Shown: positions 33,975-44,780 of the stretch, one piece after another
How positions within the stretch are numbered: the stretch's first letter is position 1
Layout of the letters: every line of letters starts with the position of its first letter
Origin: Curvularia sp. ZM96
Lineage: Eukaryota; Ascomycota; Dothideomycetes; Pleosporales; Pleosporaceae
Assembly (NCBI GenBank): GCA_022457065.1
Contig: JAJGBQ010000006.1
Span: 2,666,001-2,730,000 of the forward strand
DNA length: 64,000 nucleotides
Reading direction: 5' to 3'
Notes under the pieces: generated by a model
What the model saw: the letters and a program-made list of their open reading frames with translations, nothing else
Told to the model about the DNA's origin: nothing
Database searches by the model: none
Position numbers and translations under genes: made by a program

Positions 33975-35612
33975 TCACAATGCTGGCCCTCGCCACACGT
34001 CGCGGTTGATTTTGAACAGGTTGCTCTGCTTGTGGGGGAGACTAATTTCGCGCTCCTTGTAGAAACCAGCTTCCTGGAGATAGTGTGCAAGTCTGCAGCC
34101 ATTAGCCAAGTCCTTTTTTTTTCAAGCAGCCTCCTGGTGCAATACTCACTTTTCATTGTCGACCCTAGGCTCCAACATGACCTTTTCCGTCCGGTTGTCC
34201 GCGAGCCAACAGTAGTGCACCAGCGCACTTAGCCAGATCTTGATCCTGTGCGGACCCCGGAACTCCTGTTCACCCACTAGACAGTGGAACCCTCGGTCAT
34301 AGTCACCAACGATGGGCAGATACTTGCCAAGTCTGTCCTCCTTGACCCAGTAGATTTCGAAGTAGCCAAAAGGCTTTCCGTCCCAGCATCCAATGACGGG
34401 GAAGGAGTTCTTTGACTGTAGGCCATTCTTCAGGAATTCCTCTTGGTGCGACTGAGGGCCTGCTTCGCCCCAGAAGTGCGCGACGCGGGGATCATTCATC
34501 CATTTATGCAGATATTCGACATCAGACAAGCCATTGCTCTGTACAGATATGGGAGAATCGGGCGCGCTGGTACCACTGATTCGATGTGGATTAAGTGCTT
34601 GGTTACCGACAGGACCTTGGTGACGCAGAGGCTTCGCACAGAGAGAAGCCACACGGAAGGACAGGTATTGCCCAACACTAGGAATATATCTCGTGTACAA
34701 TATCTCGCCCTGCCGCGGTGGCTTTGGACGTATGGGATGGCGGGTATTGTTTGTGAAGACATATTGGGCTGGAGGCGGGGGATAGTAGGTGGGTAAGTGC
34801 GAGCTCGAGTGGAAGGGGCCCGGTGCGGTGGGCGACCATAGGCCTGGCGTGACCTGGTCTGTCTGGTGTTCTTTCTTGGGGTCAACTCCAGCCGAGGGCG
34901 ATGCGGGTCTCGAGGGATACGGCGAAGCTGTTGGGAAGGGTGAGTTTGTGGTAGCCAAGGGCGAAAGAGTGAAGAGGTAGATTCTGGGATCCAACTGCCA
35001 AAAAGTCCTTCGGCTAACAAACATGTGCGACCAGCCTTCAGGCGACGATTCGTCTTGAGCGCAACCGACAGTTGAATCCTCCGTGGCTATGAGGCCCATG
35101 CGCTCGAGCTTGGGAAGCACGACTTTGCCCTTGAAAACGCCCTCCCTGTTGATGTTGATCCTCCACTCTCCCTTTGGCTTTCCCGCATCGGCCGTGTTCT
35201 TGGAGAGCGTGTTGGTGACCTGGAGGGTTGGCTCTGGCTGGTGGAAATACCAGTACAGGGTCGCCCACAACATCATGGCCATTTGGCGCGTCGGCGACGC
35301 AGCAGGCCTGAACTCATTGCTGCTGGGATTGGAGATGGAGGATATGTATAGATGGTCGCCATTCAGTGTAGGACGCTTGAACCGATGTACACGGCGCGGG
35401 GGGAACAGGTCGTCCTCGCCGTCCTGCGGCTGCAGCTGCAGCTCCTGTTCGTCGGTAGCGGCCTCATCTTCCGAATTGAGCACCACTGTCCAGCCGGGTG
35501 GGAAAGGTGAGTGCGTCTGGATGTCGCTTGACTTGAAGAAGAGACCCCCGAATACCGGCGTTACTGTGAGATTTTGACCGTTGGGCAGGTGGACGACGTT
35601 AACGGGCGCCAT
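33975..35612 (-). CDS. N5-hydroxyornithine acyltransferase of hydroxamate siderophore synthesis (SidF/SidL-like)
   Basis: Transfers an acyl group from acyl-CoA to N5-hydroxyornithine, the step before a nonribosomal synthetase assembles a hydroxamate siderophore. Two exons, complement(33975..34092) and complement(34150..35612), encode 526 aa; the donor is GTGAGT and the acceptor CTGCAG in phase 2. The N-terminal half has LPNGQNLTVTPVFGGLFF typical of the family. The C-terminal GNAT domain shows LHKWMNDPRVAHFWGE, GYFEIYWVKED, RGFHCLVGE and the end LFKINRDVWRGPAL. SidL (acetyl, ferricrocin) and SidF (anhydromevalonyl, fusarinine/TAFC) are close relatives and cannot be told apart by eye; SidF usually ends in a peroxisomal signal, which is absent here. 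The longer in-frame extension upstream begins with GTG, so 35612 is the start. Confidence 0.92.
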
Positions 35613-36193
35613 AATGACGTTGGCGGGGTAGAAGAATGGACAAGACGGGAGCGTAGAGTTTAGCCAGTGTCGAGACGATGCAGGGCGCGCTTCAGTCACA
35701 CAACATGGCGTGAGACGGCGAGGGACTAATGACTAGCATATACCTCGCCCCGATCGAGCACATGGAAAGGCCGTCGTCGGCGAGCACGCGACGGTTAGAA
35801 AAATTGCATGCCATGGCTTCCTTCCCGCCTGCTTGTTGACTGGGGGCCATTTGCCCGAGAAGCGCCGCGTAGGACTGGCCACAACACCACGCGGAAGGTG
35901 AGAAACGGATGCGTTTGCGGCGAGCTGCTGTTCTCGCAATGGAAAATAGCATGGAAATATCCAGCTCAGCTCATCACGACTGATGCATGGAATTGTGTCC
36001 CAGCAGCGAGGTAGCGCGGTGTCATTGGTGGGGGAGGGGAAGCTCCCAAGCTCGGCGGTCGGCATCTGCTATGACGAAATGGCAAGCGATAAATCAGCAG
36101 CAACAGCCTCCCAGAGCTCCGACAGCCACATACCACCACTCCAACACCACCAAACGAGCCCAATTGACCTGCTCCCCATCAATTGAAGCTACC
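35613..36193. other. Divergent promoter region (siderophore acyltransferase / SOD2)
   Basis: 581 bases between two divergent starts. A CGATAA word (GATA-factor-like) lies at 36087-36092. Both genes may be governed from here. Confidence 0.5.
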
Positions 36194-37002
36194 ATGAACA
36201 CCACTCTCCTCCGCACATCCGCCCTGCGCTCGGCTGCCCGAGCCGCCGCGCCCGTCACCTCCCGCGCTGGACTAGCCGGCACTACCTTTGTTCGCGGCAA
36301 GGCTACTCTGCCCGACCTCCCATGTATGTCCAGCTATACCTCCAACGCGCAAGTCATTGAACTATTCTAACCTTCGAAACCAGACGACTATGGCGCGCTC
36401 GAGCCTTCCATCTCGGGCAAGATCATGGAGCTGCACCACAAGAACCACCACAACACATACGTGACCTCGTTCAACAACTTCAGCGAGCAGATTGCCGAGG
36501 CCAAGCAGAAGGGGGACATCCAGGCTCAGATTGCCCTGCAGCCCCTAATCAACTTCCACGGCGGTGGCCACATCAACCACAGCCTCTTCTGGGAGAACCT
36601 GGCGCCCACTAAGCAGGGCGGTGGTGAACCCCCGTCTGGTGCCCTTGCTGCCGCCATCAACAACAACTACGGCAGCCTCGACGCTTTCAAGGAGAAGTTC
36701 AACACCGCGCTGGCGGGCATCCAGGGCAGCGGATGGGCATGGCTCGTCCAGGACACGCAGACTGGCGGTATCCAGATCAAGACATATGCCAACCAGGACC
36801 CTGTCGTTGGCCAGTTCCGTCCCATCCTCGGTGTCGACGCTTGGGAGCAGTAAGTTCTCTCTAACAAGCTCAAAGTGTAAACACAGACTGACTCCTGTTT
36901 TCTAGCGCCTACTACCTTGACTACCAGAACCGCAAGGCCGAGTACTTCAAGGCCATCTGGAACGTCATCAACTGGAAGGCCGCAGAGAAGCGCTTCAAGT
37001 AA
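36194..37002 (+). CDS. SOD2: Mitochondrial manganese superoxide dismutase
   Basis: Disproportionates superoxide to oxygen and hydrogen peroxide in the mitochondrial matrix. Three exons, 36194..36323, 36384..36849 and 36906..37002, encode 230 aa. Introns join in phases 1 and 2, restoring LPYDYGALEP and [13 protein letters not shown]. The N-terminal 35-40 residues are Arg/Ala/Ser-rich and without acids, a matrix-targeting sequence. Metal ligands are visible: the first histidine in the [15 protein letters not shown] run, the HINHSLFW histidine, and D and H of DAWEH. The GGGHINH and QGSGWAWL motifs are typical of Mn/Fe SODs. The ATG at 36194 is the first in frame and gives a complete targeting peptide. 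Confidence 0.97.
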
Positions 37003-37497
37003 GCGCTGACCACTCTGCCACGGCAGGACAACAGCTTCCTAACTCGCCGGGCCCTTGTGGATAGCGTACATAGTCTAGTAATATACCAGCCATGTTTGAC
37101 AACCTACACATTCTGTATCCATTTTTTTCATCATCACCCATGAGTGCCTGTGTAGTGCATTTTTCAGTTCCCATATTAAATCTCTATATTTTGGTGTGCA
37201 GATGTACGCTACCATACCCTTCTAAATCCTAACGCTGATGTGCGGAAAAAATGATTTTGGAAAACTTTCGCTGCAAGCAAACGTAAGAACAACGGAAACG
37301 CTATGCAATGCTACGCTAATAACCTTCCCTCTTGTATCTTTCCTTTCCGGGCCTTGTATTAGGACACGCTTAAAACAAAAGAAGAAAAAAGGGATCATAC
37401 TCGAGGCCAACAAGACAAATCAGACTACGAGAACAAAAGGCTAGCTGGAGAAGCAGAAAAAAACAAAAGAGCGCAGCAACAGAAGCAGTGGCGATGC
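37003..37497. other. Intergenic, convergent 3' ends
   Basis: AT-richer stretch between the SOD2 stop and the stop of the Met-rich protein gene. Probably 3' UTRs of both. Confidence 0.5.
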
Positions 37498-40400
37498 TCA
37501 GTTCCTAATCCCCGACATCCAACGATCAATCTGATCTCTCTGTCTCGGATCCATTGGCGGACCCATCATCTGTCCTTGCATCATGCCCATGGGCATTCCC
37601 ATGGGCCCTCCCATCTGCATACCGCCACCTCCCATGCCCATCTGCATGGGCATTTGCATTCCGCCCATAGGGTTCATTTGCATGGGCATTCCTGCTCCGC
37701 CACCCATCATGGTGCTCTGACGCATCCCCCCACCCATCATGCCCATGTTCATGTTCATGCCCATCCCCATTGGCATTCCCATGCCCATATTCATGCCCAT
37801 TCCCATGCCCATGCCCATACCGCCGCCCATCATGGGCTGCTGCATAGGCATGCCGAGATTAGGTGTAGACATCATCCCCATGCCGTTCATACCCAACATG
37901 CCTGGCATCTGTGGCTGCAGCTGTGGTGGCGGCGCTGGCGGCGATGGAGATCTCGGAGCGTTCAGCTTGGCGATACTGGCAGCCATTTGCCCATTTGTCC
38001 TTGGGTTCAACCGGTCCTTGTACGCCTGGATCTTCTGCCCCAGAGGAATGTTGTCATCATCGTCGTCCTTTTCTTTGTCACCTACACCTTTAACCAAGGG
38101 ATCCATGGCTCCGAAGCTAGAGCTTCGCCGGGCTGCCGTCAGGCGTTGTTGCTTTCTTCGCTCTTCGTCGACAACGTTTTTATGCAGAAGGCTGCCCTGG
38201 GGGAGGTGCGAAATAAGTGCTTCATTAGATACCTTGCGCGCTTGGTGATGGGGGTCTAGTGGATTCGCAGATAGGATATCTGCGAGAGAAGACGCCCCAC
38301 GCAGGAGCGGCCGCTGGCTGCCTGGTTGAATTGGGTCACCACGAGCTGCTGCTTCGGCTTGAAGGCGAGCACGGCGTTGACCAAGCGTCTCCTCTTCCTC
38401 GTCTCCTGCATCTACACCGGCTGTAGCTTTATGAGGTTCTTCGGCTCCATCTTGTCCTTCAAGGCCACCAAACTTGCTCATCATCTCCGCCGCAAAATCG
38501 CCGCTTACATGGCTCTTGCGAACATCATCGCCCAGGGCTGCATCAAGTTGTTGCTTCTCCTTGAGTCGACGCATGCGCTCACCTAGCGTCTCGCCTTCTT
38601 CCTCTTCCGAAATGGGATCAGGCGTGGGTTCCGGAATGATAGGGCTGACCGGGTTGCCAGGTGGTGCCTGATGAGGGTCTGGACGATGTCTCGGATCAAC
38701 ACCACGAAGCCTGTTTCGTCTACGGCTTAAAGGCTCGTTGTCCTCCATTTCGCGTTGTTCTATAAGTCCTATTATCTTGCGTGGCTTATTCTGCGGGATC
38801 CCAGCCTGTTTGTAAAGAACACCAAGCGGCACGTCGTCTTCAGAGTCGTCATCCTCCCCAGGCGCCTCCCAGGCAAGGTTGACCTTTTTGCGGATTCTCC
38901 GTTGTTTCTCCACCTCAGCGACATCGTTCATTTGGAGTAAGGTTTGGCGGCCGTCGATGAGACCCTGCTCCATCAGGGTGACATAGTTCATGTTTCTTGC
39001 TTTTTGCTTCGCTTGACGCAACTGGAGTTCGGCCAATAAAGTAGTGGGTGCTCCAAATTGTGGTTCTGGCTCCCCCTCTTCCTCTTCCTCCTCCTCTTCT
39101 TCTTCTTCATGCTCATCTTCATCATCACTCAGAGCCTCTTCGTGGTCAGAGCGGCCAGCATGGTGGTCTTGGTGGTCCAAGTCTTGCTTGTTATGAGGAC
39201 CTCGTTCTTCTTCCTCGTCACAATGGTCCAGATCATCACTTAGGCTCATTCTGTTTTCACTTGCCTTGACCAGCAGTAGATTCATGTCAGCCGAGCTGTT
39301 GCGCTTCTTCAGCTTCTTAAGTCGTTCTCCATTTGCGTTATGCTTTGTGTCAAGAATATTGAAGGAGCTCCGCCTCCTGGTCTGTTGCAACGTGGGTGGT
39401 ACTTCTGGCAGCTTGGAGCTCTTGCGCTTGTGTTCTACACCATATACTTCATTACTTACGTTACCACCGAAAGGGTGGTCGGTGAATGCAGAGACGGGTG
39501 CGCGTGCGGATGCATCCAGGATGCTTTCAAGTGTGTCTTGGGCAGATTCTCCTTTGACGGCAAACTCTTGCTTGGGGGCCACTTGATTATCAAAGTAAGC
39601 ACTTGCTCGCAACTGAGGTGGTAAACCCATTAAACTCTGTCGGGTCTTTCTTTTGTTTGCCTTTGATGATTCCCCACCGAATTCCATGTCCAAAGGCATT
39701 GATTTTCTGTTCTCGACCTGCATTGATTCAAGGATTTGTGTTCGGCGTCGGGCTCGTGCATCACTCGAGGGTAGTTGTGAAAGACGCTTTGGAAGGTTGA
39801 GCATCTGTGGCACGGGAGCAGGATAAAAGACCATGCCTTCGTCCGGCGGTGGCGCGCCAAAGGAATGATGGCCTGAGTTGTTATCCATTATGAACGAATG
39901 GCTGTAAGAGGACGGGCGGCTGCGATCACGACGGCTGTGGGGTGATGATTCTGATTCCTCCTGGACTGTATCTGGGCAATGGACACCGTCAAAGTCTTGC
40001 CATAGTGTGCGTGCCTGGTGAGTGGTGTCAGTTGAACCTGATGTTGGTGGTCGGTCTGGGAGGTGGCGGTGATCTGGATATCCGTCCTGCATATCTTCAG
40101 AATAGCGCTCATCCGAGTGTCTAGGTGGTGTGCCCGCCAAGACTGTGTTGCGCAATTCCTCTGGCAGCGCGTTTGCAACATCGTCAAATAATCTCGTAAA
40201 GGAAGAAACTTTGCGCTGAGTAGGTGAGGCGGAACGGCGGTCCTCAGCAACTGGGGCGGACTGGGGCGATACGGGTGACTTGGTCTGGGTAGCATAGTAC
40301 CTTTCTCTGACTTGCACTTCTTCTGGATGTACAACCTGGCCCAGCCGTGAGGCTTTGGATTCTGAGCGTTGGCGTTGCATTGACGTTGCAGGCTTGGAGA

Positions 40401-40812
40401 AGGTTCCCGAGCGCAACGAGCCGGCAGGTGATGTAATGTAGCCCGCTGGCGAGTATCCGCCCCATCGTGCATTGCTGTTCAAGTCGACTATAGAGTTGGC
40501 GTGGGAACTGGTGGACACACCACGACTCCGGTTGCTAAGATGCCTAGTGAGCTCTTCGCCGGTCTGAAGAGAGCGCAGCGACGAGCGACGGCTATCAGTC
40601 AGCTTCAATTCCGAGTATGTCTTGCGTATCTCTTCCTGGAGATCGGAGCCGGCCTCGCTCATGCGTTCAGCATGTTCCTCGAGACGCTCAATGTTGCCGA
40701 TGTATGCCCCTTGCAGCGATTGGAGATCGGGGACCGGATGACGGAGGTCGACATTGTGCTTATCGGGGGAGCGTATAGGAGCCGGCTGTAGCGGCGGAGG
40801 CGTGGAGGCCAT
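37498..40812 (-). CDS. Large disordered protein with a Met/Gly-rich C-terminus, function unknown
   Basis: Single exon of 1104 aa from the ATG at 40812; further upstream the frame stays open but the first codon is not ATG. After a proline-rich start, residues about 20-75 form a predicted helix (QSLQGAYIGNIERLEEHAER). The middle is Ser/Arg-rich with many SP sites, then a run of glutamates around nucleotides 39050-39120. Several ordered islands follow, such as ALEEQRRIRKKVNLAWEAPG-like helices and IPLGQKIQAYKDRLN. The last 150 residues are built of Met-Gly-Met-Pro-Asn repeats and end in DQIDRWMSGIRN. I recognise this as a conserved fungal type without a known role. The Met-rich tail could be a prion-like or phase-separating region, which is inference. 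Confidence 0.8.
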   Translation of the reverse strand: MASTPPPLQPAPIRSPDKHNVDLRHPVPDLQSLQGAYIGNIERLEEHAERMSEAGSDLQEEIRKTYSELKLTDSRRSSLRSLQTGEELTRHLSNRSRGVSTSSHANSIVDLNSNARWGGYSPAGYITSPAGSLRSGTFSKPATSMQRQRSESKASRLGQVVHPEEVQVRERYYATQTKSPVSPQSAPVAEDRRSASPTQRKVSSFTRLFDDVANALPEELRNTVLAGTPPRHSDERYSEDMQDGYPDHRHLPDRPPTSGSTDTTHQARTLWQDFDGVHCPDTVQEESESSPHSRRDRSRPSSYSHSFIMDNNSGHHSFGAPPPDEGMVFYPAPVPQMLNLPKRLSQLPSSDARARRRTQILESMQVENRKSMPLDMEFGGESSKANKRKTRQSLMGLPPQLRASAYFDNQVAPKQEFAVKGESAQDTLESILDASARAPVSAFTDHPFGGNVSNEVYGVEHKRKSSKLPEVPPTLQQTRRRSSFNILDTKHNANGERLKKLKKRNSSADMNLLLVKASENRMSLSDDLDHCDEEEERGPHNKQDLDHQDHHAGRSDHEEALSDDEDEHEEEEEEEEEEEGEPEPQFGAPTTLLAELQLRQAKQKARNMNYVTLMEQGLIDGRQTLLQMNDVAEVEKQRRIRKKVNLAWEAPGEDDDSEDDVPLGVLYKQAGIPQNKPRKIIGLIEQREMEDNEPLSRRRNRLRGVDPRHRPDPHQAPPGNPVSPIIPEPTPDPISEEEEGETLGERMRRLKEKQQLDAALGDDVRKSHVSGDFAAEMMSKFGGLEGQDGAEEPHKATAGVDAGDEEEETLGQRRARLQAEAAARGDPIQPGSQRPLLRGASSLADILSANPLDPHHQARKVSNEALISHLPQGSLLHKNVVDEERRKQQRLTAARRSSSFGAMDPLVKGVGDKEKDDDDDNIPLGQKIQAYKDRLNPRTNGQMAASIAKLNAPRSPSPPAPPPQLQPQMPGMLGMNGMGMMSTPNLGMPMQQPMMGGGMGMGMGMGMNMGMGMPMGMGMNMNMGMMGGGMRQSTMMGGGAGMPMQMNPMGGMQMPMQMGMGGGGMQMGGPMGMPMGMMQGQMMGPPMDPRQRDQIDRWMSGIRN
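37560..37900 (-). repeat. In-gene Met/Gly-rich coding repeat
   Basis: Short CATGCCCAT-type words recur on the plus strand. Read on the minus strand they encode MGMGMGM/MPMGMGMN repeats at the C-terminus of the large disordered protein. The repeat likely varies in length between strains. Confidence 0.8.
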
Positions 40813-41294
40813 GATGGAAGGCCGGCAGCAGGGAGGCTGCTGCACAATGGGAGAGGTGCTTCTCCCTGTTTGTTTCTCGTAAAGGGGAATCTGGCGATGT
40901 TTGTTGAACCAAAGACCGAGCGGGCGACATGGATAGAGGGTGTTGGGCCCTTTCCAAGAATAGCACGCGTAACCAACAAGGGGACGGCGACGCGACGCTA
41001 ACGGCTTCCTTGGCGCGGTCACGTTACAGCCATGATTGTGCAGGTGCCTTAACTCCGCATCCCGCAATTTTGTCCACTACGAATGCGACATTGCCTGTAC
41101 CTGCTTGGATAGACACGCAGGTTGCACGATTGCGCAAAGCGCTCGAGATATCACAGCTATCGACATCAGGCGCCTGACGACACTCCTACTAACTTGACAG
41201 CGCGCGTGCGGATCCACTCATTCTCGACGAGCGACCATTACTCGGGTTCCTTTGAGTACGACAACGTTACACCAACTTCGCATTCGTAGCTACC
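40813..41294. other. Divergent promoter region (Met-rich protein / Ntr1)
   Basis: 482 bases between two divergent start codons. Both promoters and 5' UTRs lie here. Confidence 0.5.
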
Positions 41295-43406
41295 ATGGAC
41301 GGCGAGGGGGGCAAGCGGAAGCACAGCTTCAGGCAGCAGCCGAATAAGCGCGCAAAGGCCGAGGATGGCAGCGCGCTCAAGACAGGTTTTGGCGCAAAGA
41401 TGCTCGCCAAGATGGGCTACAAAGGCGAAGGTGGTCTTGGAAAAGAAGGATCCGGTATTGCGGAGCCCATTCAGGTGGTGAATCGCGGAACCAAGGGAGG
41501 CATTGGCTCAGTCGGCGAAAAGAGCGAGCAGCAAAAGCGCGAAGAGCGACGGAAGGCTGAGGAGAAGGGCGAAAAGTATGTCGACACGTCTGAAGAGGAG
41601 CGCGAGGAGCGGAAGAAGAGAAAAGCAAAGGCTAGAGGCGAGGCGCGGACTGCAGCTCCGCGACCCAAGAAGACACTGTATGAGTTGGAAGCAGCTGGAA
41701 TGCATGTGCCCCCCGTACTGCAATCCATCATTGACGCAACGACGGGCGCATCTACTCCCACTTCCGGTGTATCGCTCCGCGGGCCCGACATTGTTCCTTT
41801 CGAGAACTCGCTACAAGCACGCGTGCGACGAGACTTGAATAGCTTTTCGGAAGCTTTTGAACAACTACAGATTGAGTCGCAGTCCATCGCGCCCCAAGAG
41901 TATGCGCTGAACAAGGAGCTTGATGCTTTGGAGCGACAAATGGATGAGCTTGAGGATCTGCATTCACGAATCCAGTCATTACGGACTAGCACATTCGAAA
42001 GTGTCTGTCAAGGTCTGAAAAGCTTGCGTGCTGCGTACCCTTCGAAGCCATTGCATCGCGAATCCATTGCGCTCATCCACCCACACTTTTCGAAGGCCAC
42101 GGCATCATGGGACCCACTCGAGGATGCGCTCGAAGACATGGCAGCAGCTTTTGCAGAACTGGCCGACATCATACAGCCTCGAAGCAGAAGAATCGTATCT
42201 CAAGCCTACACGCATCCTTCAGAAGCACTGGTTAGTCGCAACGCGGTAGAAGAGGAAGAGGACACAATCAAGCGCGGGACTACGTCTGCGTATGAGTCTA
42301 TGATGTTAAAATTCTGGCTCCCAGCAGTGAGTTCAGCAGTAACGCAGTGGGATGTGAAGCACCCGCGTGCCATGTTGCGTCTAGTGGAAGTATGGACGCC
42401 GGTGCTACCGCCCTTTGTAAGCAAAAGAGTGCTCGAACAGGTGACACGGAAACTGTTGACTTCGATTCATGAGTGGAATCCGCGCAAATTCAAGAAAAGT
42501 CCACACACATGGATCATGGAATGGCTTCCGTTCCTCAAGCCTGCTGATCTGGATCCGAAGGGATCGGGTCTCGTTGCTGAGATCAAGCGCAAGATCCGCC
42601 ATGCACTGCAGTCTATGGATATATCCAAGGGCCCGTTGCCAGGAATGGACCAGTGGCGAAGGCTCTTTGGCAAGAGCGAGTTTGACCACTTGCTTACCTC
42701 GCATCTCGTGCCGCGGCTGGCAGCTCACTTGCGCGACAATTTCGAGATTGACCCTGCAGAACAGCAGGACCTGGCACCATTGGAAGCTGTGTTCGCATGG
42801 AAGGGGCTCCTAGCCAACGACACCATTGGGGAACTGCTCAAGGCACAGTTCTTCCCCAAGTTTCTTGAGATTATTCATCAATGGCTGTCGAGTGAAGAAG
42901 TGGTGTTTGAGGAGGTTCAGGCCTGGCTTGCGTGGTGGAAGAACGACATCTTGCAAGATGAGATGAACAACTTGCCCTCTGTTGCGGCGGGGTGGAAAGA
43001 AGCATATTCTCTCATCAGCCAGGCAGTAGATCTCGGTGACGCGAGGTTGACCGATCTACCGGCGCCTCGAGTTGAGAGCACTGGGCCTTCGATAGAGACA
43101 GCGCGATTGTCCAAGTCGACCAACGAACCACCGCCGCGTCCGGCGGCGCCAGTAGAAGAGGCGACGTTCAAGGACGCCGTAGAAGAGTTCTGTGCCGAAG
43201 AGAACCTACTGCTGATCCCACTGCGCGAAGCACACGATCAGACTGGCCTGCCGCTCTTCCGCATCACGGCAAGCGCGACGGGGCGTGGAGGAGTGGTGGC
43301 CTATCTCAAGGGAGATTTTCTATGGGTGCAGAACAAGAAAGACAAGAGCGTGTGGGAGATTACAGGGTTGGACGAAGCACTCATTGCCAAGGCCGAGGGC
43401 AAGTGA
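41295..43406 (+). CDS. G-patch splicing factor, Ntr1/Spp382/TFIP11-like
   Basis: Intronless, 703 aa, ATG at 41295. Proteins of this family recruit and activate the DEAH helicase Prp43 to take apart the intron-lariat spliceosome. The N-terminus is basic; the G-patch lies at about residues 28-75 with GFGAKMLAKMGYKGEGGLGK. A charged helical stretch rich in Glu, Lys and Arg follows (about 75-115). The central to C-terminal half (about 200-600) is the alpha-helical GCFC region, containing runs such as SAVTQWDVKHPRAMLRLVE and LKAQFFPKFLEIIHQWL. The protein is shorter at the N-terminus than animal TFIP11, which has an extra acidic domain ahead of the G-patch. Family confidence is high; the name used in this organism is unknown. 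Confidence 0.92.
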   Translation: MDGEGGKRKHSFRQQPNKRAKAEDGSALKTGFGAKMLAKMGYKGEGGLGKEGSGIAEPIQVVNRGTKGGIGSVGEKSEQQKREERRKAEEKGEKYVDTSEEEREERKKRKAKARGEARTAAPRPKKTLYELEAAGMHVPPVLQSIIDATTGASTPTSGVSLRGPDIVPFENSLQARVRRDLNSFSEAFEQLQIESQSIAPQEYALNKELDALERQMDELEDLHSRIQSLRTSTFESVCQGLKSLRAAYPSKPLHRESIALIHPHFSKATASWDPLEDALEDMAAAFAELADIIQPRSRRIVSQAYTHPSEALVSRNAVEEEEDTIKRGTTSAYESMMLKFWLPAVSSAVTQWDVKHPRAMLRLVEVWTPVLPPFVSKRVLEQVTRKLLTSIHEWNPRKFKKSPHTWIMEWLPFLKPADLDPKGSGLVAEIKRKIRHALQSMDISKGPLPGMDQWRRLFGKSEFDHLLTSHLVPRLAAHLRDNFEIDPAEQQDLAPLEAVFAWKGLLANDTIGELLKAQFFPKFLEIIHQWLSSEEVVFEEVQAWLAWWKNDILQDEMNNLPSVAAGWKEAYSLISQAVDLGDARLTDLPAPRVESTGPSIETARLSKSTNEPPPRPAAPVEEATFKDAVEEFCAEENLLLIPLREAHDQTGLPLFRITASATGRGGVVAYLKGDFLWVQNKKDKSVWEITGLDEALIAKAEGK

Positions 43407-44780
43407 AGCTGACGGCATGATCGGTGTGCTTGTCGTGATAGCGAAGTGGGCGATGTTTTGGCAGGGTAAGCTCCCATAGCCTGTGATGGGCAGATATGTG
43501 TGCTAGCGTTCGCTAATCTAGCATCGGCCTGATGCATGCTTAGGTAGTGATTGTGATATGTCGGCACACGGCCAGGCGTATGTGCGTGGGACTGGTGTTA
43601 GTGGAAATGGAAGCAGTCGTCATGTCACTTGGTTCCCCTGACGACTTGCTTATTGAGCTCCCGTGGTGAAGCTGGACGCGCGTAGGGCGTTCGCTTTGAT
43701 GTGCTTAAGGTATGCATGAATCGTGAAATGCAAAAGACACAGCCAATACGAAGTGCAGCGAGGGGAATAAGACGGCGACGGGGGCATGTGAATGGAGGCC
43801 TCGTGTGAAGCGAGGCACATGGTGGCACAGACAACGTGGGCGATGTGACGAGCATTGCGGAGAATTTGCACCCCACGAGGCCAAATGCCGTGGCTCGAGG
43901 TCGAAGTCATGGTAGTCTGGTGCGATAGTGGGCTGGTGGGCTGGTGTGACGGCTAGCGGCCCTGGCGGGCTGGGCGCTGATTGGCCAGGCCGGGCGCTTA
44001 GAAAGGCCGGCTCCCGGCGAATGGGAGGGCGTGGATGCGTGAGGTGAGCATTTCACAGCAATGCAGTACAGGGGACGCCGTTCATGCACGCGGACCGTCT
44101 CTTCCCGCCGACTGTGCCTCGAGCTGGCAGCAGATCTCCCTCGCCGGCCCTGGAGGCTGGGAAACATGTTTCTCGACTGGTTGGCGCGGCTCCACAAATA
44201 CGCAGTACATACGCCTCTGCCTACCAACTGACAGCCGCGCGACAATATCCACCACCACAACGCTTTCCATCTCCCTACAGCCACGGCCGCCTCGCCGTAC
44301 CCTACCGTGGCCTATTCTTGGGCAGCCACTCGGAGAAAACGAGAGCAATAAATTGGCATCGCGAGCCATGCAGCTATCGGCCTTGGTCCCATCGGGTCTA
44401 GCTCGCTTGCACACAACCCCGCCTCAGCGGCTGATTGAGTGCATCCACTGGACGCCTGCTGGTAGCTCAGCAGCCCGCTACACCAATCACAGCCCCCATG
44501 CTCGCTTCCAAGCCATCACACCCAGTCGACTGCCTCTTGCGTCCGACCACTTGCAGACCGCCGATCAGAGTACTTACCCCCAGCAAATCCCTCGACATAT
44601 CACCATGTCGCCTCCTGTTACATTCTGCCTTTCACCCGGTTCCTCGCCCTCGGGAAGTGGGCAAATACCCTGTGCAATCGCAGTCCTGCATCCTTCGCCT
44701 ATCCCCGGAGCGTGACAAAACATTCACACACCCTCCCTTTCCTATTTCTTTCCTGGCTTTTCCTGGATCCATCGGGCGCC
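43407..44780. other. Intergenic, probable long 5' region
   Basis: 1.37 kb between Ntr1 and the membrane protein gene. A frame of 226 codons (44035-44715) shows only low-complexity Ser/Pro/Thr content and is likely chance in CT-rich leader DNA. CT-rich sequence before 44781 fits a promoter and 5' UTR. Confidence 0.45.

Noticed and set aside
44035..44715. 226-codon frame ahead of the type I membrane protein
   Set aside because: Composition is CT-rich leader-like with no domain or splice support; it lies where a promoter and 5' UTR are expected.
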